Below, in pieces: positions 41,841-50,384 of a stretch of DNA of 51,696 bases. This DNA comes from JAVVTQ01 sp036653595 (GTDB taxonomy: Bacteria; Bacillota; Clostridia; Oscillospirales; Ruminococcaceae). The notes beneath the pieces were generated by a model. That model had not been told where the DNA came from and searched no databases. It was given only the letters and a program-made list of their open reading frames with translations. Position 1 is the first letter of the stretch. Each line of letters opens with the position of its first letter. The position numbers were made by a program, and so were the translations under genes. Location of the stretch: the NCBI GenBank assembly GCA_036653595.1, contig JAVVTQ010000010.1:1-51696 (forward strand). The letters run 5' to 3'.

Positions 41841-42749
41841 ATGAAAATTCTCAACATAGGATCTCTCAACCTTGACTTTGTCTATGCGGTCGACCACTTT
41901 GTCCGTCCCGGTGAGACAATTGCCGCAAAGCAGTTTGACAAGCACAGCGGCGGCAAGGGCCTCAATCAGTCCATAGCGCTCGCTAAGGCAAAGGCACAGG
42001 TATTCCATGCCGGCAAAGTCGGCGCGGACGGCAGGGGCCTTATAGAGCTGCTCGGGGAAACCGGCGCAAACACGGAGCTTGTGGAAATTGTAAAGGACAA
42101 GCCCACGGGACACGCCATAATTCAAGTTGATGAAAAAGGGCAGAACTGCATAATCATATTCGGCGGAGCAAATCAGGACATATCGAAGAGCGATATTGAC
42201 GGCATGCTCGAAAAATTCGAAAAGGGTGACATTCTCCTATTGCAAAACGAGGCCAGCAATGCCGGCTATGCGATAGAGCAAGCGTATAAAAAGGGAATGC
42301 TGGTGGCGCTAAACCCCTCGCCGATAGACGACTGCCTCAAAAAATCGCCCGCGCTCAAATATGTGCACTGGTTTATATTAAATGAAATCGAGGGCTTTGA
42401 GATTTCACAAAAGAGAGAGCCTGACGAAATTCTCAGGGAGATGAAGCGCCTTTTCCCGGAGTGCATTGTTGTCTTGACGCTCGGCAAAGACGGGGTGGTC
42501 TATTTCGACGGAGAGCAGAAGGCCACACATGGAATCTATGAGGTTCCCGTGGCCGACACAACGGCGGCAGGAGATACCTTTGCGGGCTATTTTTTGGCAG
42601 GTACTGCGCGCGGTCTGCCCGTCCCAAAATGCCTTGAGCTTGCAAGCAAGGCGTCGTCGCTTGCTGTCAGCAGACCCGGATCGGGCGATTCGATACCCAC
42701 GCTCGCCGAGGTGGAAAGCACCGATATAAAGCTTGTAATAAGAAAATAA
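41841..42749 (+). CDS. PfkB-family carbohydrate kinase (ribokinase-like)
   Basis: 302 residues. N-terminal NIGSLNLDFVYAVDHFVRPGET and the GGKGLNQSIALAKA motif are ribokinase signatures; the C-terminal DTTAAGDTFAGYFLAG has the PfkB signature with Ala in place of the first Gly of GAGD and the catalytic Asp. Ribose is a likely but unproven substrate, since no rbs transporter genes lie nearby. It ends at a strong terminator (42757-42793). Confidence 0.88.
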   Translation: MKILNIGSLNLDFVYAVDHFVRPGETIAAKQFDKHSGGKGLNQSIALAKAKAQVFHAGKVGADGRGLIELLGETGANTELVEIVKDKPTGHAIIQVDEKGQNCIIIFGGANQDISKSDIDGMLEKFEKGDILLLQNEASNAGYAIEQAYKKGMLVALNPSPIDDCLKKSPALKYVHWFILNEIEGFEISQKREPDEILREMKRLFPECIVVLTLGKDGVVYFDGEQKATHGIYEVPVADTTAAGDTFAGYFLAGTARGLPVPKCLELASKASSLAVSRPGSGDSIPTLAEVESTDIKLVIRK

Positions 42750-42756
42750 AAAACAG

Positions 42757-42793
42757 CGGCATTTTCCGATTACTTGCGGAAAATGCCGTTTTG
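42757..42793 (+). terminator. Rho-independent terminator after the PfkB kinase
   Basis: CGGCATTTTCCG (42757-42768) pairs with CGGAAAATGCCG (42777-42788), followed by TTTTGC. Confidence 0.8.
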
Positions 42794-42910
42794 CAACCGC
42801 AGGTTGCATATTTGCAAGGCAAAATGTATGGTGAAGAGTGTGAATTGCGGTTATAATTTAGCAGTCATCGGATGACAGAGATTGATATGCTCGAAACCAG
42901 GAGGAAAACA

Positions 42911-43735
42911 ATGAATGTTGAAACTGCCAACAGATTGGTGCAGCTGCGCAAGGAGCGTGGCTTTTCGCAGGAGGAGCTTGCGGAAAAACTGCAAATAAGC
43001 CGACAGGCCGTCAGCAAATGGGAGCGTGCAGAGGCATCGCCTGACACAGATAATTTGATAATGCTCGCAAGGCTCTATGGCGTTTCGCTCGACGAGCTGC
43101 TCGGACACGAGGTGCCCGCCGACGGACAGAGGTGTGAGCAGAAAAGTGAGCCGCAAGAACCTGAGAGCGAGGATGTCGAGGGAGAAAAGCGCAAAAATAC
43201 AAAGGTGGATATTGGGACTCACGGCATTCTGGTGGAGGACGGCAACGATGTCGTTCATATCGGATTTGACGGCATACGCGTAGATAAAAAACATGCCAGA
43301 CATGCTTATGTCGGGAGGGAAAACGGGAAGGTCGAGGTTGTTGTAGCAGGCAAAAAGTATTCCGACAACAAGTGGCAGATGTTTCCCTTCGGCGCGATTG
43401 TAGCGATTGTCTTTGTATTGCTCGGAGCATTGAAGGGCGCGTGGCATCCCGCATGGCTTTTGTTTTTGACAATTCCGCTATATCATTCGCTGATAAGCGC
43501 GGTGCAAAAGCGCAGAGCAAGTGCATTTGCGTACCCGGTGCTCGCCATCTTGATTTTCCTTTGCGCAGGTATATTTTTTGAAATGTGGCATCCCGGGTGG
43601 GTTGTGTTTTTGACGATACCGATATATTATGCGATTTTCAAGTCACCGAAAAAATGTGACGAAAACAAGGAGTGCCTTGACTGCGACGGCTGCTGCACGG
43701 AATATGACTGTGACTCGGACGACAGCGAAATATAA
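42911..43735 (+). CDS. XRE-family transcriptional regulator with membrane domain
   Basis: 274 residues. HTH_3 domain in residues 1-65 (LVQLRKERGFSQEELAEKL and ISRQAVSKWERAEASPDT). A hydrophilic linker of about 90 residues follows, then hydrophobic segments around 160-240. These contain an internal near-duplicate, HPAWLLFLTIPLYHSL and HPGWVVFLTIPIYYAI. The tail is rich in Cys and Asp (CLDCDGCCTEYDCDSDDSEI). Such membrane-tethered XRE regulators are common in Firmicutes; the signal is unknown. CAGGAGG lies 7 nt before the ATG, and a TATAAT at 42852-42857 may be its -10. Confidence 0.85.
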   Translation: MNVETANRLVQLRKERGFSQEELAEKLQISRQAVSKWERAEASPDTDNLIMLARLYGVSLDELLGHEVPADGQRCEQKSEPQEPESEDVEGEKRKNTKVDIGTHGILVEDGNDVVHIGFDGIRVDKKHARHAYVGRENGKVEVVVAGKKYSDNKWQMFPFGAIVAIVFVLLGALKGAWHPAWLLFLTIPLYHSLISAVQKRRASAFAYPVLAILIFLCAGIFFEMWHPGWVVFLTIPIYYAIFKSPKKCDENKECLDCDGCCTEYDCDSDDSEI

Positions 43736-43792
43736 GACACAAAACAAAACAGCGGGGCAAGTGCCTGATACCGACTCAAAATGAGCGGGAAA

Positions 43793-43818
43793 AGCACAGC
43801 GGCTTCGCTGCTTTTTTG
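43793..43818 (+). terminator. Rho-independent terminator after the XRE gene
   Basis: AGC-AC-AGCG-GCTT-CGCT-GCT stem followed by TTTTTTG, about 60 bp past the stop. Confidence 0.65.
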
Positions 43819-43877
43819 TTTATCATAAAAAACAGATATTACAGCCTGCGCTCAAAATAAAGAGGCGTCAGGCAAGT

Positions 43878-44309
43878 TCAAAGATAAAGCTTCAGCTGCT
43901 CTTTGTTGCCCAGCAAAAATTTGTGCAGGCACTCTGCGAGGTTTTTTGCCTCTTCCGAGGCGTGGCCGCGCAGCTTTGGCAGAGCCTGCTCGATCTCCTC
44001 AATTCCCATGTCGGTGCCCTTCATGACCATCTCGGCGAGATGAGCGACGGAGGAATCGGTCATGGAATTAAGACCAATCATCACATTCCCCATCGTCTTT
44101 GAAACGGGTGAAACGCCGCTGTCATCGCCCCCGTCGGCTTTTAGAAGTGTGTCGGAGGCCATGAATATGCGGCTGTACTCGTCATGGCTGCTCTCGACAA
44201 CGCCCTTGAATTTTGCATCGTCAATTATCGGAATCAACCGATGCAGGGTGTTTTTTCCCATCTCGGAAATTTTGTGAATGTGGACAAGAAGCTCTTCGTT
44301 GCAGTTCAT
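43878..44309 (-). CDS. Conserved hypothetical helical protein, 143 aa
   Basis: Soluble, strongly helical sequence starting MNCNEELLVHIHKISEMG. Helices seem to be separated by short Gly/Asp-rich turns (ADGGDDSGVSP), suggesting a four-helix bundle similar in shape to ferritin-like or DUF2383 proteins, though the metal ligands of those families are not obvious. I recall related clostridial proteins without known function. ATG at 44309 has AAAGGA 9-10 nt upstream; an ATG 18 nt earlier lacks a site. It is divergent from the M3 peptidase gene. Confidence 0.75.
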   Translation of the reverse strand: MNCNEELLVHIHKISEMGKNTLHRLIPIIDDAKFKGVVESSHDEYSRIFMASDTLLKADGGDDSGVSPVSKTMGNVMIGLNSMTDSSVAHLAEMVMKGTDMGIEEIEQALPKLRGHASEEAKNLAECLHKFLLGNKEQLKLYL

Positions 44310-44358
44310 CGCGGTATTTCCTTTCATGTGACTTTTGATTTATTGTTCGCCTAAAAGG

Positions 44359-44387
44359 TTTCAAAATACGTGAGCTTATGGTACAAT
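44359..44387 (+). promoter_or_regulatory. Promoter of the M3 peptidase gene
   Basis: TTTCAA (44359-44364), 17 bp, TACAAT (44382-44387), with a TG one base before the -10 (extended -10). Read on the other strand the same -35 is TTGAAA, followed after 16 bp by TAAATC, which could serve the divergent helical protein. Confidence 0.55.
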
Positions 44388-44425
44388 AGCAGCAAATAAC
44401 AAATTTATTTTGCGAGGTTGTTAAA

Positions 44426-46123
44426 ATGAATTGGAGCTTTAAAGATTTAAAGTATGAGCGCGTCGAAATTAATCCAATACCACAAGAGATAGTCGAGCTT
44501 GCAAAGAAAATCAAAAACCCGGCAGATGCAAAAGAGCTTGCCGCCAACTATCGCGAATTCGACAAGTGGATGAATCACATGGAGACGATGGCGGTGCTCG
44601 GCGACATCCGGTTTACAATTGACACAGGAAACGAGTTTTACAAAGCTGAGCGCGAGTACTATGACATGTATTTACCGTCGGTGAGCGAGCTGGCTGTCTC
44701 GGTGGGAAATTCGCTGCTTGATTCGCCGTACCGCTCGGAGGTCGAGGAGCTTGTCGGCTCTGTGGCACTGCGCAACATGGAGCTTGAGCGCAAATCGATA
44801 AGTCCCGCAATTATCGCGGATATGCAGAGGGAAAACTCGCTTGCAAGCGAGTACCAAACGCTGACGGCCTCCGCAAAAATAAGCTTTGACGGCAAGGAAC
44901 TGACTTTGCCGCAGCTCGAACCTTATAAGCTCTCCACAGACAGAGAGGTGCGCAGAGCCGCGGTTGAGGCTGAGGGAAAGTACTTTGCATCAATAGCCCC
45001 GCAGCTCGACAGGGTTTTTGACGATCTTGTAAAGGTGCGCACCGGCATGGCAAAAAAACTGGGATTTGAAACATACACCGATATGTCCTATTGCATGAGA
45101 AAGAGAAACTGCTTTTCAAAAGAGGATATCGCGGTGTTTCGCGACAACGTGGCCAAAAATGTGTCCCCGCTTGTCACAAAGCTGCTTTGTCGCCAATATG
45201 AGAGAACTGGAATCGATGACCCGAAGGTTTGGGATCGTCCGCTTGTCTTTACAGACGGCAACCCAAAGCCCCACGGCACACCGGAAGAGATATTTGCAAA
45301 CGGCAAGAAAATGTACCACGAGCTGTCAAAAGAGACGGGCGAATTCATGGACTTTATGCTTGAGCACGATCTCTTCGATGTGCTCTCAAAGCCCGGCAAG
45401 GCCAACGGAGGCTACTGCACCGGGCTCGCCGACTTCAAAGCGCCGTTTGTTTTTGCAAACTTCAACGGCACACAGGGCGACATCGAGGTGTTGACGCATG
45501 AGTGCGGCCACGCATTCGAGGGTTATACGGGCGCGCGTCTTTACGACATTGGCGCAAAGAGGGAGTACACAAGCGAAATTGCGGAGATTCACTCAATGGG
45601 AATGGAGTTTTTCACATACCCGTGGATGAAGCTGTTCTTTGAGGAGGACACGGACAAGTTCTACTACTCACACATGTTCGGCGACCTTAAATTCTGGCCA
45701 TACGGCTGCATGATTGACCACTTCCAGCACTCTGTCTATGACAACCCCGAATGGACGCCGGCAGAGCGCAATGAGGAATGGAGCCGCATCGAAAAGCTGT
45801 ACCGCCCGGACATCGACAACGCTGATGTGCCGCACTATGCAAACGGAGGAATGTGGCAGTACAAGCTGCACGTTTACCTGTATCCGTTTTATTACATCGA
45901 CTACTGCCTCGCGCAGTTCGGCGCGGCAAGCTTTTGGAAGCTTATGAGAGATGACCGCGAGCTTGCCTGGAGCAAATACTATGAGCTGGTCAAGGCAGGC
46001 GGTACAAAGGACTATGTGACGCTTCTGACGGAGGCCGGGTTTGAGTCCCCGTTTGAAGCCGACGCGCTCAAAAATATCGCAACGGCGATGTACGACTATC
46101 TTTGCTCACTTGATGTTCACTAA
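44426..46123 (+). CDS. M3 family oligoendopeptidase (PepF-like)
   Basis: Cytoplasmic zinc peptidase that degrades short peptides. 565 residues, the size of the clostridial M3B group. Zinc motif LTHECGHAFEGY with His358, Glu359 and His362; the third ligand region SEIAEIHSMGMEFF follows by about 24 residues. GYCTGLADFKAPFVFANFNG precedes the active site. No signal peptide. GCGAGG lies before the ATG. Its own promoter is upstream; 24 nt separate it from pfp, so read-through is possible. Confidence 0.92.
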   Translation: MNWSFKDLKYERVEINPIPQEIVELAKKIKNPADAKELAANYREFDKWMNHMETMAVLGDIRFTIDTGNEFYKAEREYYDMYLPSVSELAVSVGNSLLDSPYRSEVEELVGSVALRNMELERKSISPAIIADMQRENSLASEYQTLTASAKISFDGKELTLPQLEPYKLSTDREVRRAAVEAEGKYFASIAPQLDRVFDDLVKVRTGMAKKLGFETYTDMSYCMRKRNCFSKEDIAVFRDNVAKNVSPLVTKLLCRQYERTGIDDPKVWDRPLVFTDGNPKPHGTPEEIFANGKKMYHELSKETGEFMDFMLEHDLFDVLSKPGKANGGYCTGLADFKAPFVFANFNGTQGDIEVLTHECGHAFEGYTGARLYDIGAKREYTSEIAEIHSMGMEFFTYPWMKLFFEEDTDKFYYSHMFGDLKFWPYGCMIDHFQHSVYDNPEWTPAERNEEWSRIEKLYRPDIDNADVPHYANGGMWQYKLHVYLYPFYYIDYCLAQFGAASFWKLMRDDRELAWSKYYELVKAGGTKDYVTLLTEAGFESPFEADALKNIATAMYDYLCSLDVH

Positions 46124-46147
46124 TTTTATTTTTTGGAGGATATAAAT

Positions 46148-47377
46148 ATGAATGGAAATGCAATTGTAGGACAATCCGGAGGCCCGACCTCGGTTATCAA
46201 CTCGAGCCTCGCCGGCGTGTTCAAAACCGCAAAGGATCTGGGAGTGAAAACTGTCTATGGCATGAGAAACGGCATCCAGGGACTTTTGGCAGAGCGATAT
46301 GTCAAGCTCGAGGACTATATCCACAATGATGTTGATTTGGAGCTGCTCAAACGCACGCCATCGGCGTTTCTCGGCTCCTGCCGCTATAAGCTTCCGAAGA
46401 TTGAGGGCAACGAAGCGACATATGACAAGCTGTTTAAAATACTCGACGAGCTTGGCATCAAGTTCTTTTTCTATATCGGCGGCAACGATTCTATGGACAC
46501 AATTGCCACGCTTTCCTGCTATGCCGTTACAATCGGAAGCGATATCAAATTCATGGGTGTGCCTAAAACAATCGACAATGACCTGCCTGTGACGGATCAC
46601 ACACCCGGCTATGGCAGTGCTGCAAAATATGTTGCCACGGCGGTCAAAGAGCTGATACGCGACAACAAGGTCAACGACATGGACATCGTGACGGTCATCG
46701 AGGTCATGGGCAGAGACGCCGGCTGGCTGACGGGCGCAACGGCTCTTTCTGCGGGACCCGACTGCCCCGGACCCGACCTTATATACATGCCCGAGCTTTC
46801 CTTTGACGTCGACAAATTTGTCGCGCGCGTTTCACAGATTATGAAGGAGCGCCGTTCGGTGGTTGTCGCTGTATCAGAGGGAATTAAGCTGGAAGACGGC
46901 CGTTATGTATGCGAATACACAGACAATGCCGGCCGCACAACAGACTCCTTCGGACACAAGCAGCTCACAGGCACGGCGCGCGTGCTAGCAGAGGTTATAA
47001 AGATAAAGCTGGGCTGCAAGGTTCGCGCGGTTGAGTTTTCCTCATTGCAGCGCTGCGCAGCGCATATCCAATCCGAAACAGACGTATCCGAGGCCTTTTC
47101 AGTTGGCGCCGCAGCAGTGCGCGCCGCCTCCGAGGGAGAGACAGGAAAGGTTGCCATCATAGAGAGAGTGGCGCATAAGCCGTACCAGAGCACAATGGGT
47201 ATCTGCGACGTCAAGCTTATCGCCAACCAGAAAAAGGATGTCCCGCGCGATTGGATAAACAAAGCAGGAGATCATGTCACAAAGGATTTTGTCGACTATG
47301 TGCGCCCACTGATACTCGGCGAGGTTTCTCCGATAATTGTGGATGGAATACCCAGACACATCGACTACATAAAGTAA
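46148..47377 (+). CDS. pfp: PPi-dependent 6-phosphofructokinase
   Basis: Phosphorylates fructose 6-phosphate with pyrophosphate, reversible glycolytic step. 409 residues. The nucleotide-site residues show PPi use: GGNDSMDT has Asp114 where ATP enzymes have Gly, and PKTIDNDLP has Lys140 where ATP enzymes have Gly. Catalytic TIDND is at 141-145; MGRDAGWLTG and AVSEGIKL are also present. GGAGGA lies 7 nt before ATG 46148. PPi-glycolysis fits an anaerobic fermenter. Terminator at 47395-47426. Confidence 0.94.
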   Translation: MNGNAIVGQSGGPTSVINSSLAGVFKTAKDLGVKTVYGMRNGIQGLLAERYVKLEDYIHNDVDLELLKRTPSAFLGSCRYKLPKIEGNEATYDKLFKILDELGIKFFFYIGGNDSMDTIATLSCYAVTIGSDIKFMGVPKTIDNDLPVTDHTPGYGSAAKYVATAVKELIRDNKVNDMDIVTVIEVMGRDAGWLTGATALSAGPDCPGPDLIYMPELSFDVDKFVARVSQIMKERRSVVVAVSEGIKLEDGRYVCEYTDNAGRTTDSFGHKQLTGTARVLAEVIKIKLGCKVRAVEFSSLQRCAAHIQSETDVSEAFSVGAAAVRAASEGETGKVAIIERVAHKPYQSTMGICDVKLIANQKKDVPRDWINKAGDHVTKDFVDYVRPLILGEVSPIIVDGIPRHIDYIK

Positions 47378-47394
47378 ACAACACATATCAAATT

Positions 47395-47426
47395 AAAGAC
47401 GGTGCCGCAAAAGCGGCACCGTCTTT
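47395..47426. terminator. Terminator after pfp
   Basis: Perfect 14-bp stem AAAGACGGTGCCGC / GCGGCACCGTCTTT around AAAA; T-rich only at the stem end (CTTTAACTG). Confidence 0.75.
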
Positions 47427-47548
47427 AACTGCAAAACAGCGATATTAGACACGAGGTGAGAGCTAAAATCATCATATTGTCCATATTTGGCAAAAGCGCG
47501 CCCCCAAAAAAGGAAAAAATTTGCTTTTTTGCAATTTACAATATAATG

Positions 47549-47577
47549 TTGACTGAAAGGTGCGGCGAATATATAAT
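47549..47577 (+). promoter_or_regulatory. Sigma-A promoter of alr
   Basis: TTGACT (47549-47554), 17 bp, TATAAT (47572-47577). Transcription would start near 47584, which rules out the in-frame ATG at 47585 and supports the ATG at 47612. Confidence 0.8.
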
Positions 47578-47611
47578 ATAAAGAATGAATACGAATCCGA
47601 GAGAGGTTATT

Positions 47612-48778
47612 ATGCGCCATCTAAAAAGAACATGGGTTGAAATTAACATAGACAATTTGCAGCATAATTACGAAGAAATAAAGAGAATAATCGGCGACAA
47701 GACCGCAGTTATGGGAATTGTCAAGGCTGACGCTTACAGCCATGGCTCAGTGCCCGTTGCGCTTGCATTGCAGGAGTTCGGCGTCGATTGGCTCGGCGTG
47801 TCCAACATAATCGAGGCGAAAATTCTTCGAAAGGCCGGAGTGGAAAAACCGATTTTGATTCTCGGATATACTCCCATTGAAAATGCGACAGAGCTTTTTG
47901 AGCTAAATGTCTCACAGACTGTCTTCGGAGCCGAATATGCCGAGAAGCTCTCGGCTGCCGCCGCTGCCGCAAATGTAAAAATAAATGTTCATGTGAAAAT
48001 TGACACCGGCATGTCGAGGCTGGGTTTTGATTGTCATGATATAAAGAAAACTGTTTCGCAAATTGCGAAGATGGTCTATTTGCCGTATCTCAAGGTGACC
48101 GGGATATTCACCCATTTCTCGGTGGCCGACGAGCACACAGAGTCTGCATGTGAATTTACACAGATGCAGCATGACCGCTTTGCACAGGTGCTTGCAGAGC
48201 TGCATTCGCGTGGAATAGAGTTTGCTTATGTGCATTGCTGCAACAGTGCGGCGACGCTCTTCAACCCCGAATTCCACCACAACATGGTGAGGCCGGGAAT
48301 CATTCTTTATGGTCTTTCCCCAAATGGAATGCCAATTGAGGGCATTGACCTCAGACCTGTAATGACTCTCAAATCTGTTGTTTCGCTTGTGAAAACAATA
48401 AATGCAGGTGACAGTGTGAGCTATGGCTGCACCTTCACGTCAGACCGAGAGATGAAAATCGCGACAGTTCCGATGGGCTATGCCGACGGCTATCCGCGCG
48501 CGATGAGCAATCGCGGCTTTGCGTGGGTAAACGAAACGGTGGTTCCGGTTGTCGGGGCCGTGTGCATGGATCAGCTCATGCTTGACGTGACGGACGTCGA
48601 GGTCAATGAGGGGGATGAGGTTATATTCTTCGGAGGGACATCGCCCATATCGCTCGACAACGTCGCCGTTATTGCAAAGACAATCAACTATGAGCTGATG
48701 TGTGGAATTTCGAGGCGCGTCGAGCGAGTTTATGTCAAGAACGGCGATATAAGCGAGGTTGTGGACTACACTTTGTAG
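47612..48778 (+). CDS. alr: Alanine racemase
   Basis: PLP enzyme making D-alanine for peptidoglycan. 388 residues. VMGIVKADAYSHG carries the PLP lysine Lys38; HVKIDTGMSRLGF and the C-terminal GYADGYPRAMSN and VGAVCMDQLMLDVTD are family motifs. Start at 47612 with GAGAGG upstream; the earlier ATG at 47585 sits at the predicted transcription start. In Bacillus alr lies between ydcC and the EndoA (mazF) toxin-antitoxin genes; here it is a single gene about 40 kb away from mazF and acpS. Confidence 0.95.
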   Translation: MRHLKRTWVEINIDNLQHNYEEIKRIIGDKTAVMGIVKADAYSHGSVPVALALQEFGVDWLGVSNIIEAKILRKAGVEKPILILGYTPIENATELFELNVSQTVFGAEYAEKLSAAAAAANVKINVHVKIDTGMSRLGFDCHDIKKTVSQIAKMVYLPYLKVTGIFTHFSVADEHTESACEFTQMQHDRFAQVLAELHSRGIEFAYVHCCNSAATLFNPEFHHNMVRPGIILYGLSPNGMPIEGIDLRPVMTLKSVVSLVKTINAGDSVSYGCTFTSDREMKIATVPMGYADGYPRAMSNRGFAWVNETVVPVVGAVCMDQLMLDVTDVEVNEGDEVIFFGGTSPISLDNVAVIAKTINYELMCGISRRVERVYVKNGDISEVVDYTL

Positions 48779-48787
48779 CTTTCGTTG

Positions 48788-48816
48788 TTGACATTGTTTT
48801 GTTAATTTGATAAAAT
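48788..48816 (+). promoter_or_regulatory. Strong sigma-A promoter of the tRNA-Ser genes
   Basis: Consensus TTGACA (48788-48793), 17 bp, TAAAAT (48811-48816), 21 bp before the first tRNA base. Confidence 0.85.
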
Positions 48817-48837
48817 GAATTTTGCCGCGAACAAAAT

Positions 48838-48926
48838 GGAGAGGTGGTCGAGCTGGTCTAAGGCACCGGTCTTGAAAACCGGCGAATGGCAACATTCCGT
48901 GGGTTCGAATCCCACCCTCTCCGCCA
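48838..48926 (+). tRNA. tRNA-Ser (anticodon TGA)
   Basis: Acceptor stem GGAGAGG / CCTCTCC, discriminator G, CCA encoded at 48924-48926. Anticodon arm CCGGT-CTTGAAA-ACCGG with anticodon TGA. Long variable arm and T-loop GGTTCGAATCC, as expected for serine. 89 nt. Confidence 0.97.
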
Positions 48927-49075
48927 CTTATATGACATTTTGCGTGGTTGTTCCTGCTTTTAGCGGTGCTGTCTGAAATGTAAAAGTCAGCAGCATAAGT
49001 GCAGACGGCGGTTTCGAATGTATCGGCGCAATTTTGTGCCGTCACAGATGAATAGTTTTTTTGACTTTGCAGCAT

Positions 49076-49167
49076 GGAGAAGTACTCAAGCTGGCCGAAG
49101 AGGCGCCCCTGCTAAGGGCGTAGGGCGGGTGACCGTCGCGAGAGTTCAAATCTCTCCTTCTCCGCCA
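49076..49167 (+). tRNA. tRNA-Ser (anticodon GCT)
   Basis: Acceptor stem GGAGAAG / CTTCTCC, discriminator G, encoded CCA at 49165-49167. Anticodon arm CGCCC-CTGCTAA-GGGCG with anticodon GCT, long variable arm GTAGGGCGGGTGACCGTCGC, T-loop AGTTCAAATCT. 92 nt. About 150 bp after tRNA-Ser(TGA), no clear promoter of its own. Confidence 0.97.
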
Positions 49168-49172
49168 TCGAC

Positions 49173-49217
49173 AAAAGCCCCATATACAGGGATAAAACCC
49201 TATATATGGGGCTTTTT
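49173..49217 (+). terminator. Rho-independent terminator after tRNA-Ser(GCT)
   Basis: AAAAGCCCCATATA...AGGG-ATAAAA-CCCT...TATATGGGGC followed by TTTTT. Ends the tRNA transcript. Confidence 0.88.
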
Positions 49218-49490
49218 CGCGCTTTTTGTGCAATTGATAAGGAGGTTGCAGCGCCTAAAATATCTAAGGAGGCGCACAGCGAATGCAAAGATTTTGCGAC
49301 TTTTCGCAATTAGCTATTCTCGTGAAGAGGCAAAAAAACGGGCAAAGCATGAGAAATTTGCAAGAAGACGCAGTATTATGGCCACAAGCGCCGATTGCAG
49401 TGCGATTGGAGGTCACACGTCAAAAGAGGCATGAATCAATACATTTTTGTGTCGATTTGCGCGTCGCCATTGCACTGAAGCACCACAGGG
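49218..49490. other. Region after the tRNA genes, possible small frame only
   Basis: About 270 bp between the tRNA terminator and the end of the minus-strand LCP-like gene. Two AAGGAGG sequences occur at 49239-49245 and 49266-49272. The second is 10 nt before an ATG that opens a 71-codon frame (49283-49498), overlapping the LCP gene's end by 8 nt. Its product shows no family I know, so it is not called as a gene. Confidence 0.4.
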
Positions 49491-50384
49491 CTAATTAAGC
49501 TTCGAAAAGCAATCCCAAAGCCGTTCATCGGAGTTTTCGGACAATTCAAAGCGATTATCGGCATACACCCCGCCCATGCGCACGATATCCACCGTCGCAG
49601 GCAGAGACAGGCAGACGGTTTCCGCTATCCGTGAAAGCTCCAAAAGCCCGGTCGGGCCGATATTGGAAGAGAGCTGGTTGACGTTCTCGGAGTAGAGCTG
49701 TCTTATTTTCTTGCCAAAGTCATCGTCACAAAATTGCAGGAGAGCCGATTGCCACAGTTTCTCGCGAATCTGTGTTTTCTCGGCTCCCTCGTACAGCCCG
49801 TAAACCAGCAAATGAGCTACGTCATTTCCACAAAAAAGTGATGTGCCGGAATCCTTTTTGAAAACGACGTGACCGCTTTCATTTTTGACCTCAAGCTTCT
49901 TGTCTAGGGTATAGGAAAAACCGCCGAAGCCGTCGATTATTTTTGACAAAACATCGGTTTTAAGCAGAAGATAACCGGAAATGGGCACGGACAGCGTCTC
50001 CTCCACGGCGGCCTTGACGCCGCTTGCTTTGCGCTGGGCGTGAAGCTCATAAACCGACATGGGCGTCTTGCCGGAAAGCAGGACGGTGTTGCAGGGAAGC
50101 TCTGAAATCACAGCGCGCTGCAAATTTACGTCAAAGCGCACGATCGTGCAGGACACGAGAGACTCGGTTGCGCTGTCGCTTACCATCCAAAGCAGGTTGT
50201 AGGACTTTGTAGCCACGGGGACGGCCTTTGCGGGAAGCGCCGAGATTTCACTCAGCTTGTCGGCCGACTTTTCAAGCTGCCAGTAATAGACACCGACATA
50301 GACGGGCAGAATGATGACGAGGGTGATAAAAAAACCCTTGCAAAAGTCGATGAGCGCTTTTTTTCTATCAGCATTATTTTTCAA
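49491..50384 (-). CDS. LytR-CpsA-Psr (LCP)-like membrane protein, degenerate
   Basis: 297 residues. Short basic cytoplasmic N-terminus, one membrane helix (FFITLVIILPVYVGVYYW), then an extracytoplasmic domain resembling LCP phosphotransferases, which attach wall polymers to peptidoglycan. Alignable stretches: NLLWMVSDSATE, FDVNLQRAVISELPCNTVL, GGFSYTLDKKLEV. Where LCP enzymes have SIPRDT, this has ELPCNT, and RSDT is replaced by VSCT, so key Arg/Asp residues are missing. Catalysis is doubtful; a regulatory or structural role is possible. The TTG at 50384 is chosen because GAGGTGA lies 5 nt upstream; an ATG at 50417 has no site. Confidence 0.65.
   Translation of the reverse strand: MKNNADRKKALIDFCKGFFITLVIILPVYVGVYYWQLEKSADKLSEISALPAKAVPVATKSYNLLWMVSDSATESLVSCTIVRFDVNLQRAVISELPCNTVLLSGKTPMSVYELHAQRKASGVKAAVEETLSVPISGYLLLKTDVLSKIIDGFGGFSYTLDKKLEVKNESGHVVFKKDSGTSLFCGNDVAHLLVYGLYEGAEKTQIREKLWQSALLQFCDDDFGKKIRQLYSENVNQLSSNIGPTGLLELSRIAETVCLSLPATVDIVRMGGVYADNRFELSENSDERLWDCFSKLN

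Noticed and set aside
47585..47611. ATG at 47585 as alr start
   Set aside because: It lies about 8 bp after the TATAAT, at the expected transcription start, without a ribosome binding site.
49018..49434. 138-codon plus-strand frame
   Set aside because: It overlaps tRNA-Ser(GCT) and its terminator.
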